From Augochlora pura (lineage: Eukaryota > Arthropoda > Insecta > Hymenoptera > Halictidae): a stretch of DNA of 64,000 nucleotides. The notes below the pieces were generated by a model. That model ran no database searches. It was not told the origin of the DNA and was given only the letters and a program-made list of their open reading frames with translations. Positions 11,720 through 23,330 of this stretch are shown piece by piece (position 1 is the first letter of the stretch; each line of letters begins with the position of its first letter). Both the position numbers and the translations under genes were made by a program. Location of the stretch: assembly GCF_028453695.1 (NCBI RefSeq), contig NC_135777.1:4299286-4363285 (forward strand), in the 5' to 3' direction.

Positions 11720-13020
11720 TTAAAACAACGCATGCTTATTACTGTTTGTTAAATTGTCGGATTTGAATTTTGCGACGAATATTTCAGGCGTCATATTCAC
11801 TTCTGCGTCGATCTTTTGAAATTTACGCTCAGAAAACAGATTCTCGTTGTCAATTACATTTTTCCGCGTGCCGGTATAAATTTCGTAGCTTCTAGCTGTA
11901 TCGCCGTGGTTCTTTTCGTCCACGTACCATTGCGACACCATTTCTTTGAGCGGCTGCAGGGTGTTCGCGTTCTGCTGCACTTTCTCCAGCTCCTCGTTAC
12001 AGAGTCGCTCGATCTCCATTAATTTTTGCTTGTAAATGTTCGCGATCGATATCCAGCATGCGTTGTAACGCTTCTCCGCATGATCGTACGCGCGCGAATC
12101 CTGATACTTTGCCAGTCTCTTCTCGTACTCGAGTATAGCGAGCTCTGTGAACGTGTCCTCTGTGCCTAGGTCCAAAACGTCTCCTGAAAATTAAATCGCA
12201 TGTATCTTCTGTTCGCCCTTTTATGCTCCCTTTACGCTCCCCGACATTTCAGGCTCTTCTTTTACCCAATTTATTTGACAAAGGTGACTCTGCCGCGTAA
12301 GCCGCCGCAGCGGCTCGCGCAGCTGCAGTTGCCTCGTGCAAAGCCATTGCACTATCCTTTTCGCGCAAAAGCTGAAACTCCTCCCTCTCCTTTCGACATA
12401 GCTGCACTTCGTTTTGCAACTCTTCTTTGAGGCTCTTCATAATCTCTCGGAGTGACTCTACTCGTTCCCGGAGAACATGGCTGACAATTCAAAACGATTA
12501 TCTTACTCAGCTGTTAACAATTTCGTGAGCAGCTCTCTGACCACGACGATATTTTAATCGTCGCCTAATTATTCGATTCGATAGACTAAAATTAGAAACC
12601 GATTAATAAAGCTGAGAATAATTGACATTAGATAGATGATTAAAAGCGTCGTGAATTGTATAGCTATGAAAATGATCTAATGTCTAATGGTTAATCGGAT
12701 AGACTTTTGTTAACGATTCCTAACTTCCTGTTCGCATGATCTTCTAGTAACGATTGAGCTTCTTCCATGGTCACAGAGGAGTCTTCGGGTTGTTCAAGAA
12801 CAGCCGAAAGCTGCTCCACTGAGTCCTCATTCTCCGAGACTTGCTCGCAAACCGGAAGTACGCTCCGTAGATCCAACACCAAGTCGGGGTTCGTTTTGAC
12901 GTCCATTGTTTGCTCTTCGATTCGTGGCTCGTTGCATTGTTGATCGGAATTTACAGTATGTTCCATGTCCTGCGAGTAATTTTCCGCGGTTTCTGACAAC
13001 GACTTCGCATCATTGTCCAT
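11720..13020 (-). CDS. Coiled-coil protein of unknown function, 3 exons
   Basis: I join three exons: 13020-12725, 12480-12266 and 12183-11720 (minus), giving 324 residues. Phases match at both junctions. The 82-base second intron has a good donor (G|GTAAAA) and acceptor (TTTTCAG); the first donor (AA|GTTAGG) is weak. The first exon (about residues 1-98) is acidic and Ser/Glu/Gln-rich and looks disordered. The second encodes a heptad-like helix (LRERVESLREIMKSLKEEL) followed by an alanine-rich segment. The third continues with long charged helices, including EYEKRLAKYQDSRAYDHAEK. There is no signal peptide or membrane segment. I do not recognise the family. A cytoskeletal, centrosomal or organelle-scaffold role would fit any such coiled coil but is not shown. 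Its 5' end faces ELMOD2, so the two may share a promoter. Confidence 0.75.
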
Positions 13021-14140
13021 CTCGAAAGTTTTTGGTTAGAGCCTCTGGAAAAATGGGTAACGTTCTCGCCATTTAAAAATCCGACTGAAGTCGTCTCTGT
13101 AAAAATAGAATAATAGCTTCTTTGTTTCGCTTGCAAACTTTGTGACGAATACAGCCATATTGGTTCACACAAGCAGTCCACGAGGACGCGAGCCACTAGT
13201 TTTACCGATTAACCGAAAATCACTTTATTTTTGAATGATTTGAGAAGTCCTTGTTCACAAAAACTTCGAGTATTCAAATAACTGCAAAATATCCAAGAAT
13301 CGACGAATACAATTTTTCATATAACAATGAATATTTTCTGTATGGAAGGAAAGCATCTATTCGAGAAGGGAGCAACGTTTAGGGACAGTTTTAATTAGCG
13401 GGCGAACATGACGAAAGTCGATATTCGACGAATAATCGAACCTGTGCCTGGTAAACACACAGATATATAGCGTGAAGGTGAAATAATAATTACCAAAGGA
13501 GAACGTAATAATAATTAATGCTAGAACGGACAGCGGGAAGCGTCGTTATTCCTCCTTCACTTCGCTGTCGATGATCGAGATGCGAGATCGTTCGATGTCG
13601 AACTCGAAGAGCAAAGCGATTATTTCGGGGGAGAACAGGTACGTGACTTACGTGTAGGTTACAGTGAACTTTGGTACAGGATGATGGCAGTGAGTGACCT
13701 CTTCCACCGTCAGTATCGTGTTAGTTTAGCTGGTTAATATTGATCTCGGCCTGGCGAGAAGGAATGCTCAGGGAAATCGATGATCTCCTCATGGCGTAAC
13801 GTAGAAACCGTAAGTTTGTTTTGTTGAAAACATAATCCGCGGGCCGAGGCAGTTTTTATTCGACAGAATTCACGTTTCTGTCATGCACGTCGATCGCTGT
13901 ATCGCAGGTTATGTGCATTCGTGTTTGAACGTAAACGACAAGACAAAATTCGACTCGACTAAATAAAAGACGAGCCGAGACGTCGCCTCTCGACTTCCGA
14001 AACACTGGAGTTCGTTTCGGAGCTATGAGAATTATGGTCGGACAAGTATAATGACGGGAAGAGGTTAATCATATCTTGGATTTAATTAGAAAGATTCTCT
14101 CGGGCATTCCTTGTGTCAAGGTTCTCAGTTAACGGGAAGC
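13021..14140. promoter_or_regulatory. Divergent promoter region with possible 5' noncoding exon of ELMOD2
   Basis: This 1.1-kb interval separates two genes transcribed away from each other. On the plus strand a good donor (GAACAG|GTACGTG, exon end 13638) and an acceptor (GTTCTCAG, exon start 14129, 12 bases before the ELMOD2 ATG) would define a 490-base intron in the 5' untranslated region. The putative upstream exon has in-frame ATGs whose frame would stop at a TAA directly after the splice junction. The exon is inferred from splice signals only. Confidence 0.4.
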
Positions 14141-15079
14141 ATGTTCATGCAACTTTGGTCACTAGTCTGCTGGTATTTCAGACCAATTGTAAAATGGTTG
14201 TTGCGCCAGACAACGCAAATGTGCGAGCTTCAGAGAATCTGTTATGGAGAGCCGTCGGGTGCACGGAGAACTATGGCTGTAGAGGAATCTCTGAGATTGT
14301 CCAGAAATGCAAATATCAAAACGCTTGTAGCTCACTTGAACGATCTAGCTGAACAGCGTGGTATCGTTCCAAAAACAGAACGTAAGATACTGGAGGAGGC
14401 TATTAGGACTGTGTTGGTGACCAAGAAAATAAATCCAACCGCTCATCCTGACTTTGCTAAGTCTTTTGGCAAATGTATAGAACTAATTTGGGGCTATAAA
14501 CAGCTTTGTGTGGAGTGCGAAGAGCTTAGAAAAACGCCTTATGACGCTGAAAATCCTCAGCACGAGATGCTCTTGTTTGAGTTGTGGAATTCATTAATGC
14601 CTTATGAGCGGCTTGATGCTAGAGTAACAAAGCAGTGGCAGGAGATTGGTTTTCAGGGTGATGATCCAAAAACAGATTTCCGTGGAATGGGAATTCTGGG
14701 ATTAGAGAATTTGGTTTATTTTGCTCAAGAATATCCCAGCGCTGCAACACATGTACTGTCCCACTCTACTCATCCACGGTATGGTTATGCTTTTGCAATA
14801 GTTGGCATAAATTTAACAAGCATGGCCCTGCGTCTGTTGAAAGATGGAGCTGCGAAAACTCATATTTATAATTCCTCTAAGACCTTGCCAACGATTCGTG
14901 CCTTTCATCAATTTTATTGTTATCTATTCTATGAATTTGATGGGTTCTGGATAGACTCGAAACCGAGCAATATGATGGAATTCTCGTCTATACAGGAGAA
15001 ATTTGAGAATAGTATTAGGATGGCATTAGCAGACCCTTCTACTGTATTTAGGATAAATATATCAGTAGATAATGTTTAA
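14141..15079 (+). CDS. ELMOD2: ELMO domain-containing protein 2 (Arf/Arl GTPase-activating protein)
   Basis: This single coding exon encodes 312 residues, close to the usual length for the family (about 290-330). Residues 1-32 (MFMQLWSLVCWYFRPIVKWL then CELQRIC) match the hydrophobic N-terminal helix typical of ELMOD1/2. The ELMO domain runs from about 120 to 300. Its hallmark W166-QEIGFQGDDPKTDFRGMG-184 is intact, including the conserved Arg of DFRG, and it is followed by YAFAIVGINLT and FHQFYCYLFYEFD. Family members act as GAPs for Arl2, Arl3 and Arf proteins at Golgi, lipid droplets and mitochondria. I chose the first ATG because it starts the conserved N-terminal helix and lies 12 bases after a probable splice acceptor; no ATG in this frame lies closer upstream. 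Absence of introns within the coding region could reflect retroposition or intron loss. Confidence 0.95.
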   Translation: MFMQLWSLVCWYFRPIVKWLLRQTTQMCELQRICYGEPSGARRTMAVEESLRLSRNANIKTLVAHLNDLAEQRGIVPKTERKILEEAIRTVLVTKKINPTAHPDFAKSFGKCIELIWGYKQLCVECEELRKTPYDAENPQHEMLLFELWNSLMPYERLDARVTKQWQEIGFQGDDPKTDFRGMGILGLENLVYFAQEYPSAATHVLSHSTHPRYGYAFAIVGINLTSMALRLLKDGAAKTHIYNSSKTLPTIRAFHQFYCYLFYEFDGFWIDSKPSNMMEFSSIQEKFENSIRMALADPSTVFRINISVDNV

Positions 15080-15338
15080 TATAGATGCAATATTTTGTGT
15101 TGATAAGACCAAAAATATCACACAGGGAATGAATGTAACTTTAAAGAATGCACAGAACTAATTTCTGTAATATATATGTTGCACTGAGAGTCTTGTGAGT
15201 GATTACAATAGCAGCCATGGATAATGTAAGAGGCAATAATTTGAGTACATGATTGTCTATGAATGATTCTGTTACAGGGCTATACAAAGAACTCTATGCA
15301 TTTCATATATTTTTACTTTATTTTTCTACGAGCTTACC

Positions 15339-15371
15339 AATAAAATATTGTCAAAGGGTGCATCTAATAAA
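15339..15371 (+). terminator. Two AATAAA poly(A) signals of ELMOD2
   Basis: AATAAA occurs at 15339-15344 and 15366-15371, 260-290 bases after the ELMOD2 stop. The convergent gene has AATAAA on the minus strand at 15716-15721, 15563-15568 and 15549-15554, so the two 3' ends lie within a few hundred bases of each other. Confidence 0.5.
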
Positions 15372-15891
15372 TGCAATGATATGGACAATGAAATTTATTT
15401 TGTTAGATTAGTTAAAGTATAATCTACACTTACAATGCATAAATAAATATATTGCTCTCAGTCGGATCGTATTTAATCGTCGAGCGAGTGGATGTAATCG
15501 TGGAATGCGCACTTTCGTTAGCACAAATATTTGTTAACACCAACAATTTTTATTCCAGAATATTTATTGTAAAACATAAAAAATATTTCTCTTAACAAAA
15601 ATTAACCATATTGTAGCTGTTGTACACGTTGTTTTATATGGAATACAACTCAATGTCTAGGTATATCGTATGTAGACAAATTTTATGTCGCTTCGTACAT
15701 ATTATGGGTACTGAATTTATTTACAGAATAATGGAAGCATATTGTTTTCATAGTCAAAATAAAATTCGTCGGGAAATGGAACGCAATCTCATTGTAACAA
15801 ATTTATTCGTCCGTCGTATTGTTTTATAGAACTGTGTGTACGTTGATAATTTGGCACAGTACCCATAACATATTGTTGACGGATAAAACAG

Positions 15892-17552
15892 TTAGTCTTT
15901 CTTCTGAGGTTCCTCTGGTTTGCGCCTAAACTTAGACGCTATCGAAATTATAATAAATACGCCAATGGTTATGCTGCCGAGCTTCATGATCCAAGGATCG
16001 TCGCGTAGCGCGTTCGCAATCATTTGTACAAAATCGTCACTGAAAAAATCATTATTTTTACACCATTTTAAATCACGCTAGTAATTGGAGCTCTACTTTT
16101 AATCCTGGGACGACGATATGAATCTGAATCAAATCTATCCGAAGCTTTATTCAATTTTTAATTTCAAGAACTTGAACATTTCTTCTGAATTTTCATTTCA
16201 GAGAAAATTACTCTTTTTGATATAACAAAGTAGTCACAAAATTTATGAACAAGCAGCTAATGGATAAAGCTTTCAATTGACGATTATTTGCGTAGTCTCC
16301 GAGGATTAATTGTATGAAAGAGATGTGAACACTTACAACGGGCTTTGTGGTACAGGCACAGGTTCAGCACGCGCATTTTTGTACCAATCTTTCGCGAAAG
16401 ACACGAACGCATTCGGTTCGTGTTTCGGAATTTCGTAGCGATACATTTTACCGTGCCTGAAGCTAGGAGTACAAAATAAATAATGTTAAATATATGGCAA
16501 CGTGTATTTGTAATTTCTACCATCCTCGTTCTACCATTCCTGTATCCAATCTTCTATACTTACAATATAAAAGTGGGAGTATCATAGACTTTGAATCTTC
16601 TGGCTGTAGCTGCACCAGTCGTGAATTTGTCAATTGTAGCCACATTTACTCTGTGCTTCAGCTTTGCACCCACTGTCTCCCATCTGCCAGACATTCTAGA
16701 AGACTCTAAGCAGTCTGTACTGTAACTGTTTTCAAAAAGTCATGTATATGAAATATCAGAGGAAAGAAGGAATATTACTATTAAAGCGATACCCACAACA
16801 TGACAAACCAATCTCCAGTAGTAGCTCCACTACTTGCCTGTGTTAAGTGTTCAAACGTATCATCTGTTAGCTGTTTCACAGTGGGTTCCTTATTTTCCGT
16901 GAACATATATAGAATTTCCTCATCGTCTAGGGGCCCTGTAAGTTCTAGCTATAATAATTCTATATCATAAGGATAAATTATTTTCTAGTTACCATCATAG
17001 ATCAAGGGTCTTCCATATCTATAGAAAACGAGAACAGGCTCCTCCTGCGGGGTGACAATTTTTCTAAGTTGACTGTTTACCGCTACAACCACCCACGCAG
17101 ACAAAGTATCCACTAGATCCTCTCTCAACTCTGTCATTTGATTCTCAAAGTTGTCGCATGCTTCACAGTTGTCTTTCGCTGGAAGAAACGTATGTACAGA
17201 TAAATAATAGATTAAAGCAGAATTAAATCATATAAAAGTAGAAACTCTGAAGTAGTAGGTTAGGCTAGAATTCACAGCAATAAATCAAAATTTATGCGTT
17301 CTTTAAAGCAGAAATTTGTTCGTTTCGTATAAATGAAATTTTCGAAAGTGATTAATAATTTTTAAGGGATGTCTGCTGTCATAAGAGTGTAGAAACGTGA
17401 CTGAACGTGAACGAAAACTTACTGAAGAGCACAACTACATATTTCTCGTTTCCTAGTAAAGCCGTGAGTTCTGCATCGCTCACTGTCTCAAGACCGTTCG
17501 ATTGAACAGCAGAGATACTACATATTGCCAATAAACAAATTATTCCTAACAT
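15892..17552 (-). CDS. ER membrane protein with two thioredoxin-like domains (PDI/TMX-like)
   Basis: Six exons on the minus strand: 17552-17423, 17178-16993, 16935-16797, 16725-16564, 16462-16337 and 16039-15892. All phases agree, giving 296 residues. Residues 1-17 (MLGIICLLAICSISAVQ) form a signal peptide. The first thioredoxin-like domain (about 20-115) has strand KYVVVLF followed by TKDNCEACDN, a CxxC redox site at Cys48/Cys51. The second (about 120-230) has DWFVMFYSTDCLESSR, where the CxxC is reduced to Cys157-x-x-Ser160; a cis-proline-type YDTPTF follows. A transmembrane helix lies at about 265-283, leaving a short basic cytosolic tail ending PQKKD with lysine at position -3, suggestive of ER retrieval. 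The protein is probably a type I ER oxidoreductase or redox chaperone. The exact TMX/TXNDC orthologue is not settled. It is convergent with ELMOD2. Confidence 0.85.
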
Positions 17553-20500
17553 CTTGCATTAATTCCAGTCACCAATATTGTGCGGGTGATCACCGGCGAC
17601 TGGTACACGTCACACGTTGACGTCTCTTATTTTAGTTTCTATTTTTCAAACTGATGGAGCTGCTGATGCCTAGAAACTCTACTTTATCATAGGAGCTCAT
17701 TTATCATACAGTGATAATATCATAGAATAACAATTTCCTTTTCTTTGTATTAAAAAATATAAAAAAACTGTAAAACAAACAATATATGGTAAAAGTATTA
17801 TTTATGCATTTCAAGTAAAAGTTGAGCAAACGACGTGCCAAGAATTATGCATCTACTAATAAATGTTTAAATGCCAATTTTTATACAAATATTTGCTCGT
17901 CGAATTAGTATGCGCATATATTGAACATTTTAGGTATGCGTTCAACACATTAGCACGTTTAGTTCAGCACGCGTACCTCGGAGAGGACCAGAATTTTAAC
18001 ATTGAAATTTCGCCAATGACCCAGATATCGTAGATCGTCATCCTCGTTTGAATGTCAACGCCCACGCGAAGCAAATAAATCACCAAAATCTCTCCTTAGT
18101 ATATTTCCATCACAATGAAAATAATCGCACGACAATCCTCTTTAAAATCGTATCGATTATTAAAATAATCGATTGATCCTCATGAATCATTCATCGACGG
18201 AGCAGCTCGGAATTTCCGTACACATTTCTGCTTAGATGACGATGATTTGCAAAATATAAGCAAACGAGTCATCGTTCTACGTTTGGAACGCATCTGCATA
18301 AAACGAACCCCTTTATCGCGAAGACGAACGACGCAAGCCAACTGTTATTTTTCATAGAAACAATATTGTTCTACGTGCAAAACACCATTGCTTATGCGCT
18401 TTTCGGTCTACTTTCGGTATACCTGGCAAGGTTTACGAATCAGATTAGCTCTCGACGAACAACTAAAAATAGGTCTACCATTCATTCATAAAGATGAGCG
18501 AGTTCATTTTGAAATTATTATTGTTACACTGTCGGCTATTTACAATAATAATCATCCGCGGCAGTCAGAAACAACGATTGCGCATTTTTATGCAAGATAA
18601 GAATCATTCGAGTAAATTGTAAAACATCTTTCATCCCTTAGCAATTTTAATAAGTTGCACAGGCTTATGCTAATGTAAGCAGATGCGTGTTTCATACTTT
18701 TACATTAAACTCTCTTTCGCGACATTTTAAACAATCTTAAACATCTTGTCATGTAATTACAACGACGCAATTATTCTTGAACCGTCTGCTTTGAAATCAA
18801 TCTAACTAGCGGATTCCATTTGTCGGTTAAACCCCTTGATTAACATTTTTATAGCGATCGTCTAACGGGACCACGTGTTTTTCCTCGTATTGCATAAGAT
18901 TAATTTGTGCTGCAAATCGGTATCACTTTCCAGCTCAGAAAATGAAATGCAAAGAGGATGTTCCGTGGACAGGACCAGCCTGAATCACCAGAGAATCTTT
19001 TCCCTGTTTCGTGACCTCTATCAATTTTATTAAACGCTACCGCCGATATACGGCGGGGAACAATACGGCCTTACGTAGCGCGCTAAAATAGACATGCCCA
19101 TTCAAGAGAAGTGTTCCGTGGATCCGGTGATGCGGTGATGGGGTCGGGTCCCCATCGATCATTTCGTGCAAAAGTTCCCCGCATTTCGTCACTATACGAA
19201 TTTCGTTGACGCACTTCCGCTTTCACGCACTCGTTTCCAATGTTTTTGAACGATCGGCTGGCTCGTGTCCACCATTTTTCAATCGACCGCTATATGTCGC
19301 TGTTTTTAACTAGCTATTTGCCGTGTTGATCAATCTCAAAGGTATGCTACTGATTATAGCAATGCTTTTGTGATCTTTTAATCGACCTCCACAGAGTTCG
19401 TGTCAATGATCGAATGTTCGATACGATATTCGTGCGATTTTATTGAATTAAGAGACGTTTATTCATTTGTTATTCTGAACAGATATGAATTCCAATAGTG
19501 TATTGCAAATATTGTGTTACAAACATGGATTACAAGTATTGAATATAAATGAAACGAGTTCTAAATGCATTGGTAGGAGATGTGCCGTTCAATGTTTCAA
19601 TAATGGTGATCATATGATTAAAAGTTTACTATCAGATATTTACGCGTTAATTCTAAATGACTCAGTGTAACAATTAACATTCTAGACATTCGTAAAACAC
19701 AATGCAGGATGCATATACTTATAAAACGGGTTTTAATACGATCTCCATAACGTGTTAAAATTTATTAGAAATCGCTAATCTGATCTAGATAGTCGACATC
19801 ATCCGTAAACTTTGCTACAATTAATACTCGCGCGACAAATTATTTATTTTCCCGTGAGTAGGTTTCTGCATCTTGTTTTATGGTTGTCTGAAATACCAGG
19901 AATCGTTAAACCTATCTGTACAGATAAAGTTAACATGTAAAGACCAAAGTTTAAACATTTGCGACCGAGTTCTCTTTTATCTATTCTTATTAAGAATGTC
20001 AGATAATCGCGAAGACGACCATTTTCTTTGACACCTTTTCTCACGACGCGTTGGCGTCTCTAATAAGGATTATTATAGCGAGCTTAATAGCGGTTTTTAA
20101 AGTGTCTGGCATATGAACATTACTTGGCAAGAAAGATGGAACTGTTGACAGGTCTTGTTAGAGCCACGAATAGGTTTTCTTTCGTTCGTTTTGCTCTTCG
20201 AATCATCGACACCAACATTTTTATTTTTTTTTCTTGACCGAGTTGCATTTCCTTTGATAAAAAGAGAATATGGAACGTTTAGTTTTAAGACAAGAGATTA
20301 GCATCGTTGCATAAAGGTTATAATTATTTGGAATGTCGACGTATAAATTTTTAAAAGGTTTGAAATCACAGTATACGAGTTGCTTGCAAATTAGTTTGAA
20401 CGTTTCGCAGGAAGTAGTAACAAATTCAGGCTCTTCCCGAAAGTATTTTTCGAAGAGTAATAGCTTCATTCCCAATACGAAAATAGTTTCGTTCACAGTA

Positions 20501-20640
20501 GTACGCGCAATGGTTTCATTGGAAATAGTAAAAAATAGTTTTATTCAAACTGAAGTCCCGGGGAAAACCAATCACCTGTTATCAAATCGAGGGGTTGCTA
20601 GGTGACGTCAACTGTTCAAACCTGCAGCACGAATTCTGCA
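17553..20640. other. Intergenic DNA upstream of the thioredoxin-like gene, no gene seen
   Basis: The first few hundred bases past the start codon presumably contain the promoter of the minus-strand gene. Beyond that are only short unrecognised frames (at most about 90 codons, including 20221-20496 minus). I found no RNA gene or ordered repeat. Confidence 0.5.
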
Positions 20641-20643
20641 GAA

Positions 20644-20844
20644 TCAATAGATATCTATTAATCCATGATACCAGGAAACCCATTCATCGGCATAAAGTTT
20701 GTAGTATGGCGTCAATAGAAAACGTTTGTAAAACGCGTCGCAATCGCTAGAGGTAACATAGTAATCGGTGAATGTACAGTTATCAAAGATCAAACACCAC
20801 TGGAGAATGAAAAATATCAGTATCAGTGGAACCACCTTAGTCAT
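20644..20844 (-). CDS. Hypothetical short ORF with signal-peptide-like start (coding doubtful)
   Basis: This ATG-initiated frame encodes 66 residues. Residues 1-18 (MTKVVPLILIFFILQWCL) are strongly hydrophobic after a basic residue, like a secretion signal. The remainder carries two cysteines and is rich in Tyr, Asp and Phe (DCDAFYKRFLLTPYYKLYAD). The frame extends upstream to an earlier ATG. A second minus frame just downstream (20496-20221) has a similar composition, but I could not join the two because an in-frame stop precedes any usable acceptor. No homology is recognised, and it could easily be chance. Confidence 0.15.
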   Translation of the reverse strand: MTKVVPLILIFFILQWCLIFDNCTFTDYYVTSSDCDAFYKRFLLTPYYKLYADEWVSWYHGLIDIY

Positions 20845-20849
20845 TGCAG

Positions 20850-22690
20850 TGATTTGTCGTTCTAGAAATGCTATTTTTGCAAAGATATCGATTTTAGTAG
20901 TTTCCAAAAGGGTTGGGCTCGATTCGATTTTCAATCGAATAAATATCCAATCGAAGGAGAATTGATCTAAATAACAATCTCATCTAATAAGAATTTATCC
21001 AAATAGGAATTCATTTTAATGGGATTTTATTCCAGTGAGAATGGATTCGTACAAGAATAATCAGACAATTCCTATTCGAATAATTCTTTAAGAAAATATA
21101 ATTGTATAATGAATGACACGTGAGGGAAACATGATTCGATAAGAAAGGAAATGTAACTCGATAGTAATAAAGTAGTTGGACTTTCGACGAACCGTGTGTA
21201 ATTCATAATGAAATGGTCAAATCATGCTGTTCCTGTAGGAACCACACTTCCACCAGTGATTTCAATTGCGCCCGCAGTTTCATTTCCAAGATAACTTTGA
21301 AGTAGATTAAATGGCATCCGTTACGGGAAAATCCACAGTTTTATTAGCTGGTCTCGCTTCCTGCGCGCATCATTAAGCAAACAAATGCGATTCCTGCGGA
21401 TCGTGTTCTTCGTTAACATGCTAAATCACTATCAGAACTTTCTTTCTCACTTCCTAGTGCTTGATAAGATCCGCAAACGGTTGCTAATGTTTGATAAGCA
21501 CGTCTGGGAATTTCGTGGTTAATCATGTAAAACATGAATAATAGTTGTTTACTTCAATGGGACAAATGACGCATTACAAAAGTGATTTCGAACGTTGACA
21601 ATGATCAAGACGACTTTTGCATACAGTTCGTTCCAATCATTTTATATCGTTATTATAATATTATTTATCGAAATAAGGTGTTGAAATCTTAAAGGTACAG
21701 ATATTTATCGAAATGGGCTATTAAAGTCTTAAGTAATAGTATTAAAATAATAAGAAAAATCGCAGAAAATCAGCTCATCGATATTCGATTCAACAATTCC
21801 CAACAAAATGCAGGGCCACTTTAAACCACGTGCATGTCATGGCAGAAAAGGTTGATATTAATTAATTAATGAATAATATATCAGAACCGATAGAAAATGT
21901 TCCCAGTTTCGTTCAAACTTCGTTTATAAAGCGTCACATCTTACGTCTTTAGCGCTCGCTAAAATTAGCATTAGAAAATGGATTCCGATTGAAAGTGTTC
22001 GATGGTTAATCGATCGGAGCATTAATAAAACGCATTCTGAATGCGGAAAACGTTGCTTAGTTCGCGACGCGGCGCGCCTTGCCGGGGAAATCCGTAAATC
22101 CTTTGAAGAAACAGTGTTCTGTTCACCTGGACCGCTTATCAAAACGTGTCGCATATCTTTTCCAGACCATGGGCCCAGTATCTTCAGTAAACATGCACTG
22201 TTGTGGCTGGTCTAATCTGTCGGGAAATCCGAATCTCCGGCTGGAAATTGACCGCAAGGATCCGCCATAGGGCGATGCAGCGAAGTCGTGTCAAAATCAA
22301 TGAACTTTTCGTAGAAATTAGTCTAGGCGATTATTTTTCTATCGAAGGCTGAAATGTTGGAAAAAGTAGGGGGAAAATAAGGAGAACCATTATTTTAAAA
22401 CTGAAGTTGTACATTTATGTTGAACTTGAAATATCTTCTAGCAAAAATAGAATGCTATATGCCTTTAATCGAGCAGTATATTCAACACTATATTTATTAT
22501 ATTAACACGAAATTTTGTATTGCACAATTTACTGGAAAGAGAAAATTATTCAGAGTTGTCCTTCAACCCCTTTCGCTATAGACGACATTCAATAAAAATT
22601 ATTACAAGGTATCCTCTGATCAAAAAATTCCTACGATACGTCGCATTGGATAAATCAGAATTCTATTGTCATTCTTCAAGCTTAACATAA
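20850..22690. other. Intergenic DNA, no gene seen
   Basis: The stretch is AT-rich with a small GC-rich patch at about 22.03-22.28 kb. All open frames are short and unrecognised. Confidence 0.5.
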
Positions 22691-22799
22691 ATGTTCAATG
22701 TTAAGAGAATGTTTACACCACGGTCCCTTTATCTTCCCCTCGTTCCACAACATTTAAGCTGTTACGTGAAAATAAGACCATCGCTCAATTTAATTTCTA

Positions 22800-23330
22800 T
22801 GGAAATTCCTTCGATTTTGACTCGGTCGTTCCGCCGATATCTATCTGGATCACGGACGACGACCCATGGAACGTCCTGTAGCGAGTTTGCTTTGGTCCCG
22901 GAGTGCCCCCCGACGACCCGGATGACCGTCACCGACGGAGAAGCGGCAGAGAAATGCTGTAAATACGGGCAGACCGCGGAGTACTTACAACCAGAAGCGA
23001 AGACCGGAGTGACTCAGTCGCCTCGTGGCTCTCGATCGATCCACACGTCGAAGCCGCGATCATTCCGCTCCAGGACCCCGCTGAACAGATCCTCGCGCCG
23101 CAGATCCTTGCTGCAAGAGAGAGAATCCTGACAGCCAAGCTGCTCCGGCGCTCTTCTTTCCCGGCAACCTTTCTTTTTGGCGACCGCCCCACTCGGCAAA
23201 CCGTGGGTGCTCCAAGTGAATTTTGACAGAGGAGTCCTTGTGTTTGAAGAGAAATAACACTCGAGAGGAGGACCGTCGAGCACGCGGCACGCTGCAAAAG
23301 GTAAACTGCACCTGTTCTAACCAAGGAATG
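22800..23330 (-). promoter_or_regulatory. GC-rich island with a possible noncoding exon ending in a splice donor
   Basis: GC and CpG rise sharply. Overlapping frames of 146 codons (plus) and 131, 89 and 83 codons (minus) have no recognisable domain. On the minus strand a consensus donor, TGGTT|GTAAGTAC, occurs at 22989/22988, with GC-rich sequence upstream to about 23330. This would suit a first exon of a minus-strand transcript whose other exons I cannot locate. Confidence 0.25.
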
